IMG/VR virus record: IMGVR_UViG_3300040801_001112
Span: 1-20,997 of that record
Strand: one strand, 5' to 3'
DNA length: 20,997 bases
Source: a virus
The notes beneath the pieces were generated by a model. That model made no database searches. It saw only the letters and a list, made by a program, of their open reading frames with translations, and was not told the origin of the DNA. Position 1 is the stretch's first letter. Every line of letters starts with the position of its first letter. The position numbers were made by a program, and so were the translations under genes. Positions 6,120-12,361 of this stretch are shown one piece after another.

Positions 6120-7041
6120 TGAAGCACTCCACGCATACATGGCATTTCTTAGCTGCCGGTGCCGAGATGCTGGGGCACACGATCCGTGGAGGCCTACCCT
6201 CCCCGTTCTTGAAACGCTTCCACGCCTCAAGGTCCTCTAGGTAATCTTGGATGTAGCTCATCTCCAGCGAGGGCTGAAGCACGAACTCCTTGTACGGGCT
6301 GGAGCGGAGGTACGACTTGTTGGCGTACAGGATTACCACCTTGTCCGCGAGGTCGTAACCCAACCGCCGCGCTAACCACCAATACAAAAGTATCTGGGCC
6401 TTGTGTGCGGGTACTGGCACTTCAAGCTGGTCCCACTGGTTCGCCGCCATCGACTTAAGCTCTCCCAGTATCAATCCCTGCTGCTCGTCCATGAGTGCCA
6501 GATCGACGTTGCCTACCGTGTAGTATTCCTCGTCAAACAGCGATAGCTCTTTGTACTTGTGGAATCCGGTTTCGCACGTAGCACACTCGTGTTCGTCAGC
6601 CTTTGCTTGCTCGCTGGTGCACCCTCGTTTAACCGAAGCTCCGCAAAGACACGTCCAAGACCCGTACAGTTTATCGGGGGCGCGTTCTGCAACCCGGTCT
6701 ACTATGAAGTCGCCAATGGCATGCCCCATGGCAAAGGTTAGTCCAGTAGAAGGGAACACCGACTCCGATGGCATCGGGGTGAGGGTCTCCTCGCATATAG
6801 CTATCTTACGAAGACACTTGTAAAGCAAGTCTGATACGTGGAGGTATCCGCCCGCTCTAAACATCCCGCTCTGCGGTGCTGATAGCAGTGGTATTAACTC
6901 CTCACCCGGTATGTGGGTGGAGCTTCTGGCTATGACTGCCGCCTGTGGGTCCTCCTGCGCCCTCCTGCGCCTCCTGAGAGCCTGTGCGTTGCGCGAACGC
7001 GCCGAAGGGCCGCTACCGATGCTGCGTGCTCTACGAGCCAT
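6103..7041 (-). CDS. Cas4/RecB-type PD-(D/E)XK nuclease with Fe-S cysteines
   Basis: 312 aa; ATG 7041 follows directly after the TGA of the upstream gene. The first 30 residues are very basic (ALRRRRRAQE). Nuclease core: His107 in MGHAIGDF, Asp180 in GNVDLALM, Glu194/Lys196 in ILGELKSM, and Gln215 in HKAQILLYWW, the order of motifs in the Cas4/RecB family. One cysteine before the core (Cys76, LLYKCLRK) and three of four after it (Cys289, 300, 303, 306; KKCHVCVEC) match the split 4Fe-4S cluster of Cas4 and AddB. An extra CxC...C...CxxC ribbon (131-156) is inserted before the active site and probably binds zinc. Such enzymes degrade or process DNA ends; here it sits between two other junction/end nucleases and RecA, implying recombination. 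No CRISPR array or other cas gene is present. Confidence 0.87.
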   Translation of the reverse strand: MARRARSIGSGPSARSRNAQALRRRRRAQEDPQAAVIARSSTHIPGEELIPLLSAPQSGMFRAGGYLHVSDLLYKCLRKIAICEETLTPMPSESVFPSTGLTFAMGHAIGDFIVDRVAERAPDKLYGSWTCLCGASVKRGCTSEQAKADEHECATCETGFHKYKELSLFDEEYYTVGNVDLALMDEQQGLILGELKSMAANQWDQLEVPVPAHKAQILLYWWLARRLGYDLADKVVILYANKSYLRSSPYKEFVLQPSLEMSYIQDYLEDLEAWKRFKNGEGRPPRIVCPSISAPAAKKCHVCVECFNEHSD

Positions 7042-7401
7042 TCATGAGCCTCCTAGGTGCTGTAGGGCGTAGGTAGGGACGACCGCCACTTCCATTTCAG
7101 GGTTACCAAGCTCATCGATAAACTCAATCACGATAGCCGGTAGTTCGTTACTGGACAAAGCTGCCTCTTCAATTTTGCGCACCATGTCTCTGGTTACGGA
7201 GAACGATTTATTGCCAGTGGTCTTCGCTTCTATACGTACCACGCCAAAGCACTTCTTCACATCGCCTTTTTCGCTGCCTGATCCGGAGCCGGGAACCCTC
7301 CGCCCCTGCATGCGGACAGAGAGTTCTTTCTCCTGCTTCTTGGCTCTGTGGTACCCCTTGCTCTGGCCTTTGTCGCGGTTGAGAAACCCGTTCCTACTCA
7401 C
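7042..7401 (-). CDS. Hjc/RecU-like PD-(D/E)XK nuclease, putative Holliday junction resolvase
   Basis: 119 aa; ATG 7401 overlaps the RecA stop by 8 nt. The compact nuclease core is easy to follow: Glu24 in KQEKELSVRM, a glycine/serine loop RRVPGSGSGSEKGD ending in Asp47, and Glu58-Ala-Lys60 in RIEAKTTGNKSFSV. A 'KI..EA' helix follows, then PAIVIEFID and EVAVVPTYAL strands. The E...D...ExK pattern and the 'GSG..KGD' loop are those of archaeal Hjc and related phage resolvases. It would bind and nick branched DNA with Mg2+. It lies between recA and the Fe-S nuclease. A different structure preference, such as nicked or flapped DNA, cannot be excluded. Confidence 0.8.
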   Translation of the reverse strand: MSRNGFLNRDKGQSKGYHRAKKQEKELSVRMQGRRVPGSGSGSEKGDVKKCFGVVRIEAKTTGNKSFSVTRDMVRKIEEAALSSNELPAIVIEFIDELGNPEMEVAVVPTYALQHLGGS

Positions 7402-8530
7402 TAAAAAAATTTCTCATTTTGATAATTTTATTTACAAACTGCTCGGGCATGTGCGAGGCCGCAGCTTGATGGCCGACAAGCCAGAACCATAAGTGAGCCT
7501 GCAGTGCCTGATCCTCACGTAGCGCCTGTATGCACTCTTCCTGTTTGCCGAACTGCAGGTGCACGTCATCGAACTCTAGATGCTGAGACTTGCCTGCCCC
7601 GGTGTAGTAGCCAAACTTCTTAGCGAAGGTCAGCATCGTAGGCGCGTTGTCAATATCGCCTGACGTAAGCGGAGGCTGCACATCGTCATCGCGAATCAAA
7701 GTGAACTCTCCTGACCGAGAACTGTTGCATATCTTGTTCTTCAGTATGGAGTAGGAATGCTCGTTGGTAGTGATCGTTTCTACCGACTCAGCATTACGCC
7801 CCTTGTTCTCTTTGTTTTTGATGTCGATGTGCACAGACGTTGAGTAATCCAGAGCCTTACCACCCGGCAAACTGCGAGGCTCACCAAACGGAGAGAAGCC
7901 GCCGATCTGTGCTCGCCACTGGTTGACGTACATGATCGTGACAAAGTGTCCACGGCTTCGCTCTTTGATCATCGCCGCAGTGAGCTTACGAACCATGCTG
8001 CTGATCAGCTTGGCGTGTATGCCTACGTGAGCGTCCTCTGCGCTGCTGTCTATCTCTCGTGTAGGCGTTAACGCAGCCAATGAATCGATGAGCACTAGCG
8101 AAGTCTCTCTAGATGAGACAACAGCATCCGCAATGTCTACCGCCATCTCGCCAGACTCCGGCTCTACCACCATAAGACGGTCCGTATCTACGCCTAGCTG
8201 TGTAGCCCATTCTGCATCGAACGTACCCTCCGCATCGATGTAGACAGGAACGCTGTCGAGGTCCATCTTCTGGACCCCGCGTATGATCTTGCCGCACATC
8301 GTGGACTTACCTGCGCTGCGCTTGCCTGTAAGCAACGAAGCTCGGTTATGCGGTATCCCGCCGAGCGTAGCCATATCCAGAACAAACACGCCTGTGCTGA
8401 TCCGGTCTGGCTGAACTACCTTGTCGGCCTTACGCATAACAAACTCGCCGTAGCGTTTGTTAATGGCAGAAGCTGTTTCAGCAAGCTCGCCCGTTAGGGC
8501 GGAGCCGTCCTTCTTTCGAGTCCTAGCCAT
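7394..8530 (-). CDS. recA: RecA-like recombinase
   Basis: 378 aa from ATG 8530, which overlaps the upstream stop as ATGGCTAG; the open frame extends to 8611 but that part would lie within the upstream gene. The start is basic (MARTRKKDGS). ATPase core: Walker A GKRSAGKST at 69-77, YIDAEGTFD at 97-105 with the catalytic Glu101, Walker B LVLIDS at 145-150, then NQWRAQIG at 203-210 and PGGKALDYSTSV at 222-233, which correspond to loop L1/L2 regions of RecA. The P-loop is uninterrupted. RecA coats ssDNA and drives strand exchange; in phages it supports recombination-dependent replication and repair. Neighbours are junction nucleases and a UvsW-like helicase, fitting that role. The C-terminal part (about 260-378) differs from bacterial RecA. 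Confidence 0.93.
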   Translation of the reverse strand: MARTRKKDGSALTGELAETASAINKRYGEFVMRKADKVVQPDRISTGVFVLDMATLGGIPHNRASLLTGKRSAGKSTMCGKIIRGVQKMDLDSVPVYIDAEGTFDAEWATQLGVDTDRLMVVEPESGEMAVDIADAVVSSRETSLVLIDSLAALTPTREIDSSAEDAHVGIHAKLISSMVRKLTAAMIKERSRGHFVTIMYVNQWRAQIGGFSPFGEPRSLPGGKALDYSTSVHIDIKNKENKGRNAESVETITTNEHSYSILKNKICNSSRSGEFTLIRDDDVQPPLTSGDIDNAPTMLTFAKKFGYYTGAGKSQHLEFDDVHLQFGKQEECIQALREDQALQAHLWFWLVGHQAAASHMPEQFVNKIIKMRNFFSE

Positions 8531-8861
8531 CGGCGTTAGCACCTGTGTATTGATCGACTTCATCGGCCAGACGGTCTGCAACCCAATCAGCGCATTCCTT
8601 CTGGGTCTCATTAACCATCTCTACGTAGCAGGGCATGCTGACAGAAACGTCAATGCGCAGCGACTCGTAGTCACCCATGTTAATAGTCTGCCCTGCCGCG
8701 ACTCTCACGTAAGCAGGCTCTGTTTCGAAGATATGGATATCTTTTTCCACGTGTTCTATCTCCTCCGCATTCTTGAACGGAGTGACCATTACGCGTTTGG
8801 TAGACGACGCCACTTCCGTGTGCGCAGTCGCTCTTTTTCTACTTCTCGTTCTTGTTGCCAT
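8523..8861 (-). CDS. Conserved-looking small phage protein of unknown function
   Basis: 112 aa; ATG 8861 with a strong SD AGAGAGGTG six bases upstream, inside the end of the HTH gene (23-nt overlap). It begins with a basic tail (MATRTRSRKRATAHTE), then a beta-rich core (EPAYVRVAAGQTINMG, DYESLRIDVSVSMPCYVEM) and a helical, acidic end (KECADWVADRLADEVDQY). I do not recognise a named family. The 'G-x-Y-E-S-x-R-x-x-V-x-x-S-x-P-C' segment looks like a conserved fold. Its stop overlaps the recA start, so it is translationally coupled with recA; an accessory or loading role for recombination is possible but only inferred from position. Confidence 0.8.
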   Translation of the reverse strand: MATRTRSRKRATAHTEVASSTKRVMVTPFKNAEEIEHVEKDIHIFETEPAYVRVAAGQTINMGDYESLRIDVSVSMPCYVEMVNETQKECADWVADRLADEVDQYTGANADG

Positions 8862-9414
8862 GGCTTACACCTCTCTCTTGCCTAGCGATATTCAACGTAC
8901 GCCACACCTCTGCTACCGTATCGACGTGCGTTGAGTGGAAATAATCAAACGTGTCGTAGTGGTCGGCCAACGGCACGATAAATGCCTCGACCTCCCAAAG
9001 GGCATATTGCTTGTAGCCGTAGATCGTGTCTACGTATACAGGCTCTGGTACCAACCCGTCTGCGATCCATCTTTTAAACCCCAGCTGTGACATGCCTAAT
9101 GCTTCGGCTGTCTTGTTTATCGTATAGGCGAGTTCCACTACTGGGTCCCCGCCGTTAACCGGCACTATTTCTTTTCGCTGAGCCTCCGCCAGTGGCGCGC
9201 GGCTCTTTAAGACGTTCGGGCGCTTCGGGTTGTTTTTCCGATAGGTGCGCCGTGACGCTTGTTTGACTTTCTCTCGATACTCTGGGTCGAGACGGTATAG
9301 TTGCCGTCTAACTTCTTCACTATCTTTCTTTCTCTGAGCATCCGATTTAGACGCCTTGCGGCTGCTGCGACTTGATTGGCGTTTTGTTTTACTGGCTCGC
9401 TCCCTAACTCCCAT
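8839..9414 (-). CDS. MerR/excisionase-type helix-turn-helix protein
   Basis: 191 aa; ATG 9414 has a strong SD (GAGGTG about 5 bases away). Its first 208 nt overlap the end of the helicase gene in another frame. Residues 1-80 are Lys/Arg/Ser-rich and look disordered (KTKRQSSRSSRKASKSDAQ). Residues about 95-145 form a MerR-like winged HTH: YTINKTAEALGMSQLGFKRWI, then GLVPEPVYVDTIYGYKQYAL and WEVEAFI, where the wing tyrosines and the 'G-x-x-x-Y' step are typical. The remainder is helical (YFHSTHVDTVAEVW). Probably binds DNA as a transcriptional regulator or an architectural factor. No internal ATG gives a shorter protein that keeps the HTH. Confidence 0.82.
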   Translation of the reverse strand: MGVRERASKTKRQSSRSSRKASKSDAQRKKDSEEVRRQLYRLDPEYREKVKQASRRTYRKNNPKRPNVLKSRAPLAEAQRKEIVPVNGGDPVVELAYTINKTAEALGMSQLGFKRWIADGLVPEPVYVDTIYGYKQYALWEVEAFIVPLADHYDTFDYFHSTHVDTVAEVWRTLNIARQERGVSHGNKNEK

Positions 9415-10862
9415 TGGTACACCTCGGCGTTTGATTTCACGTACTCGCCAATCCTGTTGGCGAACTGATACTGCGATCTGAACGAATGGGTATCACTTAT
9501 GGTCACCCAAACTGGGGTCTTCTTGCCCTTATGCTCTCTCAGTATTCTTCCGTGAACCTGAACTGCCTTACTGCGAGGTGTCATGTCGATACCTGCTGAC
9601 AGCCTAGGAACGTCTACGCCTTTTTCAAATTTCCCATAAGTTGCCAGAACTATCCTCGCGTTATCTTTCGCGTGGTTAAGCTCGGCAGCTTTACTACGAC
9701 GGCGAACACGCTGGAGGGAAACCGGCGTGTACTCTGTACCCCTCACGTAACCTCTAGGGCGGCGTGAAGGACTGTCGTTTTTTACCCACCGGTACTCGGT
9801 CTTGAACCCAGTAACGATGCCTATATCTTCGTCGGGTATGCCCATGTAGTAGAGCATGTCCCCTACGTCTTCACACTGCTCTACCCGATCACTGATAGCC
9901 AGTACATGGTGTCCGTCTTTGTAGAGCCTTTTAATGATCCGCGCAATCAGGTTGTTGCGCTGCCCGTCCATCGCAATCTCGCTAAGGTACCGGCCAGACT
10001 TTGGGCTGGAATTTGCGTACCAGCTAAAGCTCTGCCCGTTGTAGTCAACGTAGCGAAGTATCGAAGTCGCATGCTGTGCCTCAAGGTAAAGCTGCACGTC
10101 TCCCAGAGAAGCCCGTAGTACCTCCTCCAGAACATCGGTACGCTCTGACGTAGCGCTTAGCCCGATGCGTATCACGGCTGGGATGTTGTTCATAACCCGC
10201 GAGAACTTTCGCGCTCCTATAGTGTGGCTCTCGTCAAATATAGCGACACCAAAGTATTCCCAGAAAGCAGCGGGCATGTCTCTATCGTAGAGGGACTGAA
10301 CCATGCCTATCACAATACTGCGGCCTTCCCAGTCCTCTACCTTACCCTGCACCAATCCTATTTCATCGGGGTCCACACCGAACAGGTCCGTGGCACGCTC
10401 TATCCACTGGTCCCGCAAAAATTCCTGATCGACAATAATCAGCGTGGTTAATTGCAATCGCCTGCAAAGCTCCAACGCCATGACTGTCTTACCTTTACCG
10501 GTAGCCGCTTCCGCGCGGATGTCGATAAACGGATTACCGTCATACTTGAATGGCATTTCTGACAGCATTTCAAGAGAGTCTACAAACGGCACCTGTTCAT
10601 CCCTAAGCTGAATAGGTTTAAAACAGTCCTCCTCCAATGAATAGCCGCTGGTAACATACTCTGGGTATAGACCCAGCTTACTTGCGTAGTCTCTTGGCGC
10701 GAGAATGCCCCCTTTTACGGGGGCGTAGTTTAGGAATGTTTCCGTATCCTGAGTACCAACATCGTAAACCTCCAGCGTAAGGTAGGACACCGCCTTGCCG
10801 TACGCTGGGTGGGTCTCAGGAATGAAAGACATCCCCAAGTGCTTAGCGGCTTCGTCGGGCAC
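9207..10862 (-). CDS. Superfamily 2 helicase, UvsW/XPB-like
   Basis: 551 aa from GTG 10862, chosen because GGAGG lies four bases upstream. ATGs further up (to 10916) arise from the Asp-codon repeat of the preceding gene and have no SD. Helicase motifs in order: Walker A AATGKGKT (119-126), ADQ-like IIVDQEFLRDQW (motif Ia), DESH (210-213), GLSAT (motif III, 234-238), then a second RecA domain with AISDRVEQCE (motif IV), YGKFEKGVDVPRL (motif V) and VQVHGRILR (motif VI). UvsW-type helicases branch-migrate and unwind R-loops or D-loops and link recombination to origin use in T4. A long N-terminal region of about 80 residues precedes the core. Overlaps the SSB-like gene by about 20 nt and the HTH gene by 208 nt. 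Confidence 0.9.
   Translation of the reverse strand: MPDEAAKHLGMSFIPETHPAYGKAVSYLTLEVYDVGTQDTETFLNYAPVKGGILAPRDYASKLGLYPEYVTSGYSLEEDCFKPIQLRDEQVPFVDSLEMLSEMPFKYDGNPFIDIRAEAATGKGKTVMALELCRRLQLTTLIIVDQEFLRDQWIERATDLFGVDPDEIGLVQGKVEDWEGRSIVIGMVQSLYDRDMPAAFWEYFGVAIFDESHTIGARKFSRVMNNIPAVIRIGLSATSERTDVLEEVLRASLGDVQLYLEAQHATSILRYVDYNGQSFSWYANSSPKSGRYLSEIAMDGQRNNLIARIIKRLYKDGHHVLAISDRVEQCEDVGDMLYYMGIPDEDIGIVTGFKTEYRWVKNDSPSRRPRGYVRGTEYTPVSLQRVRRRSKAAELNHAKDNARIVLATYGKFEKGVDVPRLSAGIDMTPRSKAVQVHGRILREHKGKKTPVWVTISDTHSFRSQYQFANRIGEYVKSNAEVYQWELGSEPVKQNANQVAAAARRLNRMLRERKIVKKLDGNYTVSTQSIERKSNKRHGAPIGKTTRSARTS
10452..10467. repeat. Copy of the TTGCA-N6-TGCAA element inside the helicase gene
   Basis: TTGCAATCGCCTGCAA differs by one base from the copy at 5588-5603. 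It lies within the codons for CRRLQ of the helicase, so coding constraint could explain it. Confidence 0.35.
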
Positions 10863-11895
10863 TAGGCCTCCGTGGTCTGCGAGCGGGAGGAGCGTCATCG
10901 TCATCATCGTCATCATCGTCGTCTACCGCTCGGGTAGGTCTGCGAGTCGGACGCGCTGATGGTCGAGCTTTGGCCTTAGCACGAGGTCGAGGCCGTTCTT
11001 CCTCCTCTTCATCGTCCGCCTCTTCCACCTCATACGGAGGCTCATCGTCGTCCTCTTCCACCTTGGATTTACGGCCACGGCGCGAGCGAACAGGTACATC
11101 GTCGTCATCGTCCTCGTCGTCAACATCAGCCTTGCGGCCTCGGCGCGCGCGAGGCGGGACTTCCTCTTCGCTGTTGGCTTTGCTAGAGCCGGGGATTGAA
11201 CTATCCAGCCCTGAGTCACCAAAGAACGACTCGTACTGTTCTATCAGAGTGGCGCGATCCACCTCTGGGAAGAACTCATCATAGTCGTACGGCTCGTGAC
11301 ACTTCTCTACGACACGCTTACCGTCTTTCTGGTAAGAGCGCTCGTATTCTAGAAGCTCGTCCTCATCCATGAACCCAGCGAACTCAATATCGTTTCCGAT
11401 AACGGGGGACTTGTCGCCATCGCGTGATAGCTCAAAGATCGCACCGCGAAGCGTGCCCTCCTTTTCGAACCGGCGCAGAAACTTCTTCTGCTGCTGGGAC
11501 TTAACGAGGAACAGCTTACGTGAGTAGGGGACGCTTTCGCCTTTAGTTGTAGTAAACGGTTTCAGGTCCAGAACCGTAAGGTACATGTTGTACGCTGAGT
11601 TGGTCCCGCTCGCCTCGCAGATGGGGCATACATCATCCTGCTCGATGCACTCCATCATAAGTCCGTACTTCCCAGTATCCGGATTCTTCAAGTTGTGTTC
11701 ATAGACGAAGAACGAAGGCTCGTCATCCAGAATTACTACCTGTCGGTTGGACTCGCCGTTGGGCATCCAGAACGTGAAGGGTCTGCGCGGCATCAGGGAG
11801 TTACCCTCTCGGCGGCGCTTCTGCTTCTCCAGCTCCTGATCTACTCTGTTACGTGCTGCTTCGCCGCGTAAGCGGCCAGAACTCTTTCGTACCAT
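10843..11895 (-). CDS. Putative ssDNA-binding protein with polyampholyte tail
   Basis: 350 aa from ATG 11895 (GGAG seven bases upstream); a TTG six codons earlier lies in the palindrome and is unlikely. Residues 1-40 are basic. The core (about 38-210) carries FTFWMPNGESNRQVVILDD, FFVYEHNL and a zinc-like cluster of His67, Cys83, Cys90 and Cys93 (CIEQDDVCPIC), followed by beta-rich segments. This resembles the gp32-like, zinc-containing OB-fold proteins of many phages. From residue 240 the tail alternates basic blocks (RARRGRK, RSRRGRK) with acidic ones (DVDDEDDDDD, EEDDDEP, ten Asp in a row) and ends basic (RRPRRPSARRSR). SSBs normally end acidic for partner binding, so the basic end is odd. 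Lies among primase, helicase and RecA genes. Function inferred. Confidence 0.75.
   Translation of the reverse strand: MVRKSSGRLRGEAARNRVDQELEKQKRRREGNSLMPRRPFTFWMPNGESNRQVVILDDEPSFFVYEHNLKNPDTGKYGLMMECIEQDDVCPICEASGTNSAYNMYLTVLDLKPFTTTKGESVPYSRKLFLVKSQQQKKFLRRFEKEGTLRGAIFELSRDGDKSPVIGNDIEFAGFMDEDELLEYERSYQKDGKRVVEKCHEPYDYDEFFPEVDRATLIEQYESFFGDSGLDSSIPGSSKANSEEEVPPRARRGRKADVDDEDDDDDVPVRSRRGRKSKVEEDDDEPPYEVEEADDEEEEERPRPRAKAKARPSARPTRRPTRAVDDDDDDDDDDAPPARRPRRPSARRSR
10894..10923 (-). repeat. GAY-codon repeat (ten Asp codons)
   Basis: Thirty bases of alternating GAT/GAC code ten Asp residues near the end of the SSB-like protein. The same repeat creates spurious ATG codons in the helicase frame. 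A likely slippage site. Confidence 0.85.
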
Positions 11896-11908
11896 TCTCT
11901 TTCTCCGT

Positions 11909-11923
11909 GTCAACTTTGTTGAC
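11909..11923. promoter_or_regulatory. Perfect inverted repeat before the SSB-like gene
   Basis: GTCAAC-TTT-GTTGAC: 6-bp perfect arms and a 3-bp centre. It fills the gap between the zinc-finger gene's stop (11924) and the SD of the SSB-like gene (ATG 11895). It could be a protein operator or a small mRNA hairpin next to the SD. Confidence 0.5.
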
Positions 11924-12355
11924 CTAAATGTGAGCCTCTATCGCAGCAACTACTTCCTTTGCCTGCTGCGCCGGTAGGCCCGCTCTAATCAGCTGCGTAG
12001 CCTTGAGATTATCTAACCTCAGCAATTCGCAACCGCCACCTAACAAGCCGACAACTAAACCGCGTGGATCGCCAAACAACCGACCATGCGTGATGAATAG
12101 TATCTGCTTGCTCACCCTCCGCTTCTGGAAAAGCTCGGGATGTTCTACTTGGATCGCTACGGCACCGGTCCTAAACAGCGTGCCTATTGCATGCGACAAA
12201 TATGCAATGTCCGCGTCCCCAGAACTGATTATACTATTGCTTTCACCTATATAGCAACCTTTGCTTAAATCCCCACGGCGCTGGTGAGCGCGCATGTGAG
12301 AGGCGTAGGCTGAACCCGTCTTAAACTGTCTATCGCATAACCCGCATTGAATCAT
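11924..12355 (-). CDS. C2H2 zinc-finger protein of unknown function
   Basis: 143 aa; ATG 12355 lies seven bases after the primase stop and has no clear SD, so it may rely on re-initiation. The N-terminus is a textbook C2H2 finger: Cys4 and Cys7 (CGLC), Phe11, Tyr17, His20 and His24 (C-x2-C-x12-H-x3-H). The remaining 110 residues look globular: SGDADIAYLSHAIGTLFRTG, then strands VAIQVEH, ILFITHGRLF, and a Gly-rich GLVVGLLGGGCELLRL. They end with a short HhH-like helix pair (RAGLPAQQAKEVVAAIEAH). I do not recognise the C-terminal family. DNA or RNA binding is likely from the finger. It sits between primase and the SSB-like protein, so a replication-fork role is plausible but only by position. 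Confidence 0.8.
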   Translation of the reverse strand: MIQCGLCDRQFKTGSAYASHMRAHQRRGDLSKGCYIGESNSIISSGDADIAYLSHAIGTLFRTGAVAIQVEHPELFQKRRVSKQILFITHGRLFGDPRGLVVGLLGGGCELLRLDNLKATQLIRAGLPAQQAKEVVAAIEAHI

Positions 12356-12361
12356 AATTAG

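Noticed and set aside
6120-6230. 37-residue upstream extension of the RuvC-like protein
   Set aside because: It lies inside the preceding gene, has an Arg/Ser/Gly-rich sequence unlike RuvC, and the ATG at 6119 has a good SD.
6103-7041. Cas4-like nuclease as evidence for a CRISPR system
   Set aside because: No repeats with spacers and no other cas genes occur; the context is RecA and junction nucleases, as in many phages.
10863-10916. ATG starts for the helicase in the MMTMMTMT stretch
   Set aside because: They come from the Asp-codon repeat read in another frame and have no SD; GTG 10862 has GGAGG at four bases.
12187-12207. Inverted repeat TTGCAT-N9-ATGCAA
   Set aside because: It lies inside the zinc-finger gene, and its spacing differs from the TTGCA-N6-TGCAA sites, so it is not grouped with them.
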